From: Protea cynaroides
Taxonomy: Eukaryota; Streptophyta; Magnoliopsida; Proteales; Proteaceae
Assembly (NCBI GenBank): GCA_028583415.1
Contig: CM053265.1
Coordinates: 30,497,343-30,561,342 of the forward strand
Length of the DNA stretch: 64,000 nucleotides
Reading direction: 5' to 3'
Shown: piece by piece, positions 56,251-64,000 of the stretch
How positions within the stretch are numbered: the stretch's first letter is position 1
Layout of the letters: each line of letters starts with the position of its first letter
The notes under the pieces: generated by a model
Told to the model about the DNA's origin: nothing
The model's database searches: none
Seen by the model: the letters and a program-made list of their open reading frames with translations, nothing else
Program-made: the position numbers and the translations under genes

Positions 56251-57717
56251 GGACGTCCCTAAGCCTCTTTCACTCCTTTTAGAATCCTAATTGGATTGAG
56301 AGAAAGAGAAGAGAAGGAGAAGAGAAAGAGAAGAGAAGGAAAGTGAAGAAGAAGATCAAAGAGAAGGCTTCAAAGAAACAAGCCTAATTCTCAGGTATGA
56401 ATACTATCTCCATGTAATTCTACAGACTTTAGAATAGATAGTGAAGAGGGAATGATCTAGGAGAAACCAAAATCATCTACCCATGGCTAGGTTTTCATGG
56501 AAAACCATGGGGGAAATCATGAAATCCATATAAGTTAATGAACTACGGTTCTAGGCCATAGAACATGTGTGTAATGGATTGTAGAAGCAAGCCATAGGAC
56601 CCCAAACACCAAGAATGGACTGTAGGATGAAAATTGACAAAACCCACAGGGGGTCGCACGGGGGGTCGATGGCCAATCGACCCCCAGTGTTCGGGAAGTC
56701 CAGACTTTAGGTGGTCGCACCCAGGGTCGATTGAACCTCCGAACCTAGCATCAACCCCCAGTTAACAACATGCTTTTAAAAGTCTGAATTAATTCTAATT
56801 AAATTTTATCTACTTGGTTAAGTCTTCTAGTGATATAATAGCGATATATAGTTGATTCTTAAAGCTTGAAAGAGGACCTATTTTCAAGTAAAGGTGAGGG
56901 AACAGGACCTAAACTAATTGGTTAATAATAAACTGTTTTATACTTGAGTCCAATGCCATGATTGATTCTATGCGTGTATGATTGTTATGTGCATTCAACA
57001 TGTCATCCAATATTTCTATTATTACTGTTCATGCATATTTATTTATTATTTATGACATGATGATGATGATGATGATAGGAATAGGCATGTTGATGTATGT
57101 GTGTGGTTAGTATGCTTAATGCGAGCGAGTATCAGGGAGAGGTGTCATAGGCGAGGCCTTAGCACTCTAGCTCTATCTCTAACTCAAGTCTTGTCCACTG
57201 ACATCGTCGTATCACCATTACCTTAGCAGAACTATTACGTCGTAGGATATGAGGGGAGGTGGTCTCGGATCGTGTAGTCTCTGACTCTACCGGGGGGCCT
57301 TAGCCCTATCTCTATGGATGTATTGAGGGATGCTAGGGTGAGGCCTTAGATACACTGATTGGCATTAGGATTGGTTAGTTGCGAGCCCAGTTTGTGAGCC
57401 CTCGCCAGTAGGGCTTACGTGTTGGTATGGGCAATGGGTACAGCAATAAACGTGACCTTTGTGTGTACATTGTCCATGATTGGGTGCATGTGAGTCAGCA
57501 ATAAACGTTACCTTTGGGCGGCTTTACACACTCGTGTATAGAGGTGCGACATCAATAAACGTGACCTTTGGCCACTTATCCTTTCTATAGCACATTGTAA
57601 ACTTATTTACCAGACCAAAGATATGAATTGAGTGCATGCATATGTTTATTGTATTGTTTTGTTTACTCACTGAGCCATGATGTGTGCTCACCCTCTCGAC
57701 GTCGAATATTTTTAGTT

Positions 57718-57849
57718 GATGATGGAGGTAATATAGTTGCAGATTATATAAATGATCCGGTGTATGACCGTGTTGCTGCAATGGAAGCTGAAGACTTAGA
57801 GGATGCGCATGACCCCTCATGCGAGTGCAACTCATGCGTATTCTATTAG
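57718..57849 (+). CDS. LTR coding exon, H copy
   Basis: Reads DDGGNIVADYINDPVYDRVA and ends AHDPSCECNSCVFY then TAG; 43 codons as in B, C and D. Confidence 0.55.
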   Translation, partial: DDGGNIVADYINDPVYDRVAAMEAEDLEDAHDPSCECNSCVFY

Positions 57850-58131
57850 GATTTTATTTGAATTTATAAAAAGATGTAATTGATATTTTATTTATTTATG
57901 TCTCAGTTGATACAACAATAATTTGATATTTTAATTATGATTATTACATTTAGAATGCTCAGTTCATTTACTATAAGACTTCCGCTATTGTGTATTTATT
58001 CTGATTATGGTTGTGGATGTGCATGGTTTTATTTTTAATGGATACCACCTATTAGAGATCCTGGTTGAAACATTGGTTTATAGTGGTTCATCACACCGTT
58101 CTTAATGGTACAGAATTGGGGTGTGACAACT

Positions 58132-58143
58132 TGGTATCAGAGC
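58132..58143 (+). other. Primer-binding site of element H
   Basis: TGGTATCAGAGC, intact, three bases after the LTR. The leader 58144-58415 has the conserved AACTGAGATAGGATAAAA block. Confidence 0.92.
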
Positions 58144-58415
58144 ATCTCAGGCTTTATCTGTGAAACCCTTTACTTCCATATAAGGGTCGTGAACTGAGAT
58201 AGGATAAAAATTTAAAAGATGTAATAATAACACATCATAAACACCTGTGATGTTTGAGACTAAACTAAAAGAGAATAATGCATCTATTAAATGAGAAACA
58301 AATTTATATACAACCAAAAGGAAGAACAAACATTTATATATATGATTAAAGCAGAGTACAGTCCACAGTCTGGACAATTACTCTGAAATACAAAAATAAA
58401 AATAAAAGAAGTACA

Positions 58416-59711
58416 TCAAGAAGCTGGAGGTGATGGGGGAGGTGGTGCCTCACGGTCTCTTTCATAGTCCTCAGCGTAGACACTGGTCAACCAAGCTATC
58501 TGAGTCTGGGTCGTCTGGAGACTAGCTGTGAGATTAGCCACCCGCTGATCAGTCACACACTGAGCCTCTAGAAGCTCTCCCATCCTCAGGTCAGACATAC
58601 GTTGAGCCTCTCGTATCTCATGCAATATCCTCATCATGTCATCAGATGGAGAATACGAAGGACCAGCTGCATTCGATGGACCAGCTGAAGAAGACAGACT
58701 AGCTCCAGTAGCATGAGTAGGTGATGGAGGAGGTATGGCATCTACATCCATGTATAGCCGATCGTCATCATCCCCATGAACACTGCTCCCGAGGCCGGCT
58801 TGCATCCGGTTCTTCTTTGCATCCGGCCGCCGCAGCAGCCAAGCATCAACCATCTCCACTTCAGTGCGAGGGCGCACCATCGCGTTCCTCTCCTCATCAC
58901 TGACCTGGGCATCCCGCATGGCCATCTTGCAGATAGACTCCCAATCCAAAGGCGATGAGAAGGATTTCTCCTGAATCTTCTCATCCACTAAGTCAACCCC
59001 CAGGCGGGTAAGCAAGGTAGTGATCATGCGTCCGTAAGGAAGGTTGCCAGTGTGACTGGGCAACGTGGCACTGATCATGGTACGCATGATGATGTATGGA
59101 AGGCAGACGGGCTGCCTAGTGCATATACAGTATAATAGATACTGGGTCAACTGGGAGATCCTCTCGTAATGACCACTCTGCGGTATCAGGTTATGCTGAA
59201 TGATCTTGCAGTATACCCATGGATCTGAGCGCAGACAACTCGCTTTCATCTGCCAGTGATCAGGTCTGATAAGCTGGCTATCGATCTCAGCCCTCAGTTG
59301 TAGGGAAAAGAACTGGGGCTCTCCAGAAGTACAAAACACCATGGGGCCAGCATAGGAAATGCCCAACAAGTCGGCCAGCTGTCGATAATCAAATGAAACG
59401 TCAACCCCCTTGATGTAGCTCATGATGCGAAGCTCATCACCCCTCTCCACATCATTGTAATCTCCCACCACCTGGAGATTACAGTTGAACTAGCGTACCA
59501 AGTTAGGACGGGTACACGCGTCATAGGTGATGACAGGGAGCCATCCCATATCACCAAAGGCTCTCTCCACATTGAACAAGGCTAAGTCAGCCAAGTCCAC
59601 TTTGCGGCCTCCCTCCACCTTCTTGCGAGAATAGTGGGCATAATGTGTCTCGACTTTGTTGGTACGGAAGCGAAGACGGTCGCGAACTCTGGGTACCTTG
59701 GTACGAGCCAT
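58416..59711 (-). pseudogene. Antisense gene of element H (one stop codon)
   Basis: Single frame of about 431 codons from ATG 59711 (MARTKVPRVRDRLRFRTNK) to a stop near 58416, broken only by TAG at 59492-59490 where B has CAA (Gln). Motifs in order: FNVERAFGDMGWLPVITYD; NCNLQVVGDYNDVERGDEL; VDVSFDYRQLADLLGISY; CKIIQHNLIPQSGHYERI; CLPYIIMRTMISATL; LTRLGVDLVDEKIQEKSF; DAQVSDEERNAMV; an Arg/Glu/Leu-rich coiled-coil-like part; end APPPPSPPAS. Against B the long motifs are unchanged while many third codon bases differ. No known enzymatic motif is seen. Confidence 0.85.
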
Positions 59712-59716
59712 AGTAT

Positions 59717-60157
59717 CTGCAAATAAGAAAGAAAAACAAAGAATGGATTAGTAAAGAGTAAAAATCTGAGATTTCGACGTAATAACGATGTAAATGGGTC
59801 AAAAACCTCACTTTTCACCCATACACGTGGGCAGGAGGACTTACATAGATCCTAAACTATCCTATGAGACTCAAACAGTCGAAAGTTTCAACTAATTAGA
59901 TTGAACTGTAAGAAATTTCAAGAAATTCAAAATTTTGACAAAATTAGGGCAAAAAGTGAAAATTTTGAGTTTCTCGATAACCAACCAATGAAACTCAAAT
60001 ATTTTGAGGGCTTTCGTTCCTCGAGTGACCAACAACAAAAGCCCCCAATAAAAATCAAATTTTTACCATTAGAAAAAGTTTAATTTGAAAAATACAAGAT
60101 AAACGAGCAAAAACCTAGGTTAAGAAACCTAAAAACATGAAAAGGTAGAAGAAATAC
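59717..60157 (-). other. Putative 5'-UTR intron of H antisense gene
   Basis: Minus-strand acceptor CTTATTTGCAG|ATACT then ATG; donor CTACAA|GTATTTC, weaker than in B. 441 nt against 443 in B. It includes the block 59935-60115 shared with B. Confidence 0.65.
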
Positions 60158-60304
60158 TTGTAGTGGAGGTGTAGATGGCAAAACAAGAAGTGCAAACCAC
60201 CAACGGATTGGTGTTGTCACTGTAGCAACTCAGAGGGACGAGCTGAGTCGAAGCGGAGAAGAAAGAATGAGAAATGGACTTTAAATCGGACTTAAAAATC
60301 AGAT

Positions 60305-60515
60305 TTTTTGTCCGGGGATCAAAAAATTCGATTAAAACAATCGACCCCCGCATCGACCCTCGGCTCTCGGGAACCTGACAGAGAACCAGGGGTCGCACCC
60401 TGGGTCGAACATACTCCGACCCCCCCCCCCATCGACCCCCGACTCTCGGGAAGAATGAGTGATTTTCCAGGGTCGAATACTGAGGGTCGGACACCCATCG
60501 ATCCCCACCATCGAC
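60305..60515. repeat. GGGTCG/CGACCC motif array between antisense gene and gag of H
   Basis: Words AATCGACCCCC, CATCGACCCTC, GGGGTCGCACCCTGGGTCGA, CATCGACCCCCG, GAGGGTCGGAC, CACCATCGACCC. The same family as its LTR arrays and at the same place as 8030-8250 in B. Confidence 0.8.
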
Positions 60516-60630
60516 CCTACAATGAAAACATAGCATTTTCGACAGAATGATCTGAAAATTTTGAAATTTGAAATGTTTAGAGGTTTTAAAATATGAGAAT
60601 GAAGTAATTAATGATTGTCTCTTATGTTCA

Positions 60631-60640
60631 ATGATTTCAG
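60631..60640 (+). other. Putative 3' splice site upstream of H gag
   Basis: ATGATTTCAG|GC, 24 bases before the gag ATG. Confidence 0.5.
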
Positions 60641-60664
60641 GCAATCCTACTAGCATATTGATTA

Positions 60665-61931
60665 ATGGCAGGACGCAGAGCAACCAGACAGAGTCATAAC
60701 TCTATCCCACCACTACCACCGGTGGAGGAAGATAACCAGACACACCCGAAAATACAGGGGAACATGAATACGGCACCGTCCGTCATAAATGGGCAGGCAA
60801 ATCCTACCAATCTGCCAGCTCCACCTACAGACTTGGCCACAGTCGTATTGAACTTGGCCCAACAGCTGCAACAGATGCAACAGGCACAAGCTACTATCCA
60901 AGCTGCCATAGGCATAACTCTTCCAGCTATACAAACACCTCCAATGCCAGTTGGACAGGAAAGCACAGCACCAGGGGGAAGTAACACAGTACCCCACGCA
61001 CCTCAGACTCCTATCATGCAGGCTCAAGTACCAAATCTTGAAATAGCTCAAGGTGGATATCAATACCATCCACCTATGTATGGAGCATATGTCCCACAGC
61101 CACTAGATCACTCCAGACTGGTGGAGCGTTTTCTGAAACTAAAGCCCATAGAGTTTAATGGCAAGCCAGCAGACCCTTTATGGTCGACACACTGGGTTGA
61201 CGAAATGGAAAGAAATTTTATGATGATGACATTAAATGAAGAAGAAAAAGTGTTGTGTGCCACCTTTATGCTGAAAGGAGATGCACACCATTGGTGGAGG
61301 TCTACCAAGACATATTTACTTATAAAGTACGCCCAACTCACTTAGGATATTTATAAGGAGGCGTTCTTTGAGAAGTACTTTCCAAGAATTTTTAGAGATT
61401 CTATGGAAAGAGAGTCCCTGAGTTTATATCAGGGACAGATGACCATGGATGTATATCAACAGCGTTATGAAGAGCTGTTCTTCTTTGCACCCACTAGTAT
61501 GCAAGAGGAAAACACTAAGACCCGAAGGTTCGGCATAAGACTTGGGGGAAGCATCCGCGAGCACGTTCTGGGACATGAAAAGAAAATTTATAATGAAGCG
61601 GCCCAAATTGCTCGAGTTATAAAATCGAGCCAGAATGAGAGTTATTTCATGCAAAACAGAGGTATCAAAAGGCCAGCTGGAAATTCTTATAATGGAGGGA
61701 ATAACAAGACATTCAAACCCTTCCGTGCTCAAGGCTTTACCGCTGCGACCAAGACTATCCTCATAGTTCAACAGCAATAGAAGCCAACTACTAAAGGGAT
61801 AGAATGTTTTAACTACAACCAAGTGGGACATATAGAAAGGGAATGTCCTAAGCCCAAGAAGCAGCTACATCAAGGACGAGTTTACGCGGTTATATCAGAG
61901 GATTCTGCCGCATCGCCTGATGTGGTTACAG
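60665..61931 (+). pseudogene. gag: gag of element H (two stops, altered knuckle)
   Basis: MAGRRATRQSHNSIPPLPPVEE, then a Gln/Pro-rich part and a gag core (RFLKLKPIEFNGKPADPLW, MERNFMMMTLNEEEKVLCATF, GDAHHWW, FEKYFPRIFRDSMERE, YEELFFFAPTSMQEE). Stops: TAG 61343-61345 (Trp expected) and TAG 61778-61780 (Gln expected). The knuckle reads CFNYNQVGHIEREC: the second Cys is Tyr. The frame runs to VVTG and into the intron. Confidence 0.93.
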
Positions 61932-62003
61932 GTATGACTTACATTTTTTTGTTAGTTGTATTACATTGTATGAGCATGTAGACTAAACCAAAATAAATCA
62001 CAG
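61932..62003 (+). other. gag/protease intron of H
   Basis: 72 nt, GTTACAG|GTATGACT to ATCACAG|GTATCG. An in-frame TAG at 61979-61981 ends gag if it is retained. Spliced, the G|GT codon is restored and the frame reads TGIVPINGIPTRVLFDSGAT. Confidence 0.82.
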
Positions 62004-63545
62004 GTATCGTACCTATTAATGGCATTCCCACTAGAGTACTCTTTGATTCAGGAGCTACTCATTCTTTTATATCTATGACATTTGGAAAGAAGTTAAATCT
62101 ACCCCTTAAATCCTTAGACTACAAACTACTTGTACGATCACCTATGGGATTAGAAGTGGAGTTAGAAAAAGGTTATGGACCATGTCTAGTGCTTATTGAT
62201 GAAAAGACCTTGGATGCAACCTTGATCCAACTTGAGATGGCAGACTTTGACGTCATCTTGGGAATGACTGGTTACTTCGGCATTCTGCAAACCTATTGTG
62301 TGCCGAAAAGAAGTTGACATTTGAAGACAAAGAAGGAGCAGAGTTCAATTTTATAGGAACGAAACTTTCCCGTAAACGAAAGCTCATACTCTCGACGCTA
62401 AAGGCTAAGAAGTGCCTTGAGAAAGGAGTAGTCGGATATTTAGTATCTGTGGTCGACATTACCAAGGAAGCACCACAAATGGAAGACATTGATGTCGTGC
62501 GTGACTATCCAGACGTATTTCCTGAAGAATTACTAGGATTATCACCCGACCGAGCTACAGAGTTCGTTATAGATCTTATACCTGGAGCCGCACCAGTATC
62601 GAAAGCACCTTATCGAATGGCTCCGACTGAATTGAAGGAATTGAAAGTACAACTACAAGAACTGCTAGACAAGGGTTACATTCACCCTAACTTATCACCA
62701 TGGGGAGCACCAGTATTATTCGTGAAGAAGAAGGACGGTAGCGTTCGCTTGTGTATAGACTACCGAGAACTGAATAAACTGACAATCAAGAATCAGTATC
62801 CATTGCCTCGGATCAATGACCTGTTCGATCAGTTGTAAGGTGCCAAAGTGTTCTCAAAGATTGATCTTCGGTCAGGCTACCATCAGCTGAAGATTAAGGA
62901 TGGTGATATCACCAAGATAGCATTCAGGACCAGATATGGACACTATGAATTTTTGGTCATGTATTTTGGATTGACAAACGCACCAGCAACCTTTATGGAA
63001 CTTATGAACCGGGTTTTTCACGACATGTTGGATACGTCGGTTATTGGATTCATTGATGATATATTAGTCTACTCCACAGACGAGGAAACTCATGTTAAGA
63101 ATCTAAACGCCGCTCTGCAATGACTACGAAAGGAAAAGCTCTACGCCAAATTTACAAAGTGTAAGTTTTGGCTAAAGGAAGTCACGTTTCTAGGGCATGT
63201 AGTATCCGCTGAAGGAATTAAAGTGGATCCCAACAAGATCGAGGCTATTGTAAAGTGGGAAGCACCGAATAGCGTTGCAGAAATTAGAAGTTTTCTGGGT
63301 CTAGGTGGATATTATCGACGATTTATGGAAGACTATTCCCAAATTGCCGTACCTCTTACCAGTTTGACTAAGAAGGCGAGAAGTTTGTCTGGACAGAAAA
63401 TGCGAGAAGAGTTTCCAAACCTTGAAAGCTAGATTGATATCAGCTCCAATCTTGACCATCTCGATTCCAGGACAACCATTTATCTTGTACACCGATGCGT
63501 CAGGACTGGGATTAGGATGTGTACTCATGCAAGGAGAACAAGTAA
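62004..63545 (+). pseudogene. pol: pol of element H, 5' part (PR, RT, start of RNase H)
   Basis: Protease (LFDSGATHSFIS near 62041; ADFDVILGM then a 1-base loss at about 62265), RT (KKDGSVRLCIDYRELNKL near 62727; FSKIDLRSGYHQ with the catalytic Asp near 62860; FIDDILVYS near 63050), RNase H start (LYTDASGLGLGCVLMQGEQ near 63490). Stops TAA 62836-62838 and TGA 63121-63123 (CAA and CGA expected), and a 1-base loss near 63375. It is interrupted in RNase H by the LINE. Confidence 0.92.
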
Positions 63546-64000
63546 TTTTTTTTTTTTGGGTAAGTTGATAAATTTTATTAAAGAGAAACCACCCAAAAGG
63601 AACAATACAACCCTGAGAAACAGGGAGAGACCACCAAAACCAAAACCAAAGAAAACCAGCAAGCTACACAAGAAAGCCGACACCAGTCAAAGACAGGCAC
63701 TCCTAATGGACATCAATACACCAGTGATTGAACAAAAAAACCTCAAGACTATTCCTGGGTCTACGGAAATTACAAGTTATAATCTTGTCCTGGACTTCTT
63801 GGATGATCAGCCGAGCCAGATTCTCCTTTGACTTCCTTTTGGCAGTGAAGATTCTTGAGTTTCTCTCCTTCCAGATATTGTAGATGATCGCACTGAACAT
63901 GATCTTAGGAATGGAATCCAAATCTTTTCCTCTCGATCTATTTTTTCCCAGCTTAACAACTTCGGCCTCAAAGGAGTCTGGCCTTGAGGTGAAGGGCAAA
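63546..64000 (-). mobile_element. 3' end of an L1-type LINE, reverse
   Basis: On the minus strand a coding end is followed by a 3' UTR and a terminal poly(A), seen here as a T run at 63546-63557 directly next to the broken H RNase H. The 5' part is outside the window; the target duplication cannot be checked. Confidence 0.85.
63703..64000 (-). CDS. LINE ORF2 C-terminal end (partial)
   Basis: Open to the window edge. It reads KIMFSAIIYNIWKERNSRIF, the typical C-terminal zinc-binding-reverse-transcriptase region of plant L1-like LINEs, and ends about 145 bases before the poly(A). It would be the tail of the endonuclease/RT protein; no break is visible in this part. Confidence 0.8.
   Translation of the reverse strand, partial: LPFTSRPDSFEAEVVKLGKNRSRGKDLDSIPKIMFSAIIYNIWKERNSRIFTAKRKSKENLARLIIQEVQDKIITCNFRRPRNSLEVFLFNHWCIDVH

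Larger units (their letters stand above)
55878..58128 (+). repeat. 5' LTR of element H
   Basis: Starts TGTAAGACCCGTATCAAAC and ends GGGGTGTGACA. Arrays of GGGTCG/GGGGTCG words at 56020-56160 and 56640-56760, TATAAATA at 56243-56250, a donor TTCTCAG|GTATGA at 56394/56395, the ATG tract near 57057, three AATAAACGT cassettes (57440-57570), an acceptor ATTTTTAG at 57715 and the coding exon 57718-57849. Confidence 0.95.
55878..64000 (+). mobile_element. Element H: Ty3/gypsy chromovirus with antisense gene (5' part)
   Basis: The youngest LTR element on the right side, inserted in the 3' LTR of G. 5' LTR, PBS, antisense gene, internal array, gag, intron and pol to RNase H, where a LINE is inserted at about 63546. 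The 3' end is outside. LTR words and cassettes are closest to B. Confidence 0.94.

Noticed and set aside
60419..60430. Run of C as a slip site or end repeat
   Set aside because: Single homopolymer within the CGACCCC array; no other support.
60129..60683. 184-codon minus-strand open frame next to H gag
   Set aside because: It runs through the motif array and the antisense first exon and has no counterpart in B; probably chance, although its right part overlaps the antisense leader.

Overview
The window is repeat DNA from a large-genome plant. I found no host gene, rRNA, tRNA gene or CRISPR array. Almost every base belongs to a nest of LTR retrotransposons of the Ty3/gypsy superfamily. They look like chromoviruses of the Tekay/Del type: gag with a CCHC knuckle, then PR-RT-RNase H-IN, then a C-terminal chromodomain-like tail. 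The primer-binding site is TGGTATCAGAGC, complementary to the plant initiator tRNA-Met. An L1-type LINE lies at the right edge. Nine LTR elements (named here X, E, D, C, A, B, I, G, H) and the LINE can be ordered by insertion.

Nesting: X (oldest, + strand, seen at 26800-29711) was hit on its left by C (- strand, 17443-26799). The 3' LTR of C was hit by A (+, 1-3476 and 15414-17442), and the 3' LTR of A by B (+, 3477-15413, intact CCTAA target duplication). On its right X was hit in the protease by E (+, 29712-33231 and 42803-45458). E was hit in its antisense gene by D (-, 33232-42802) and in gag by I (+, 45459-47869). I was hit just after its PBS by G (+, 47870-55877), G in its 3' LTR by H (+, 55878-end), and H in RNase H by a LINE (-, from about 63546).

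Gene content: all gag and pol frames are broken, although B, G and H need only a few repairs. Many premature stops are CAG to TAG or CGA to TGA, as expected from deamination of methylated cytosine. Beyond gag-pol the family carries unusual parts that recur in several diverged copies. (1) An antisense gene of about 430 codons lies between PBS and gag in B, H, E and X, each with a 5'-UTR intron ending just before its ATG. (2) Copy-specific arrays of short GGTC/GACC motifs occur in U3, in the LTR leader and at the head of the antisense gene; in G both the antisense gene and its internal array are missing. (3) A 66-85 nt intron at the gag/protease boundary contains an in-frame stop; it is present in X, G and H and exactly absent from B. 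(4) A short coding exon near the 3' end of the LTR ends in an HDSSCECxSCVFD-like tail and is conserved mainly by synonymous change in diverged LTRs. (5) The roughly 1.4 kb LTR leader has a consistent donor and acceptor, so it looks like an intron.

Taken together, these elements appear to run a spliced, bidirectional expression programme: LTR sense transcripts spliced toward gag and gag-pol, and an internal antisense promoter for a second protein. The matching motif arrays at the LTR and the internal promoter suggest joint control or a self-encoded recognition system. That last step is inference; the motifs, splice signals and frames are read from the sequence.
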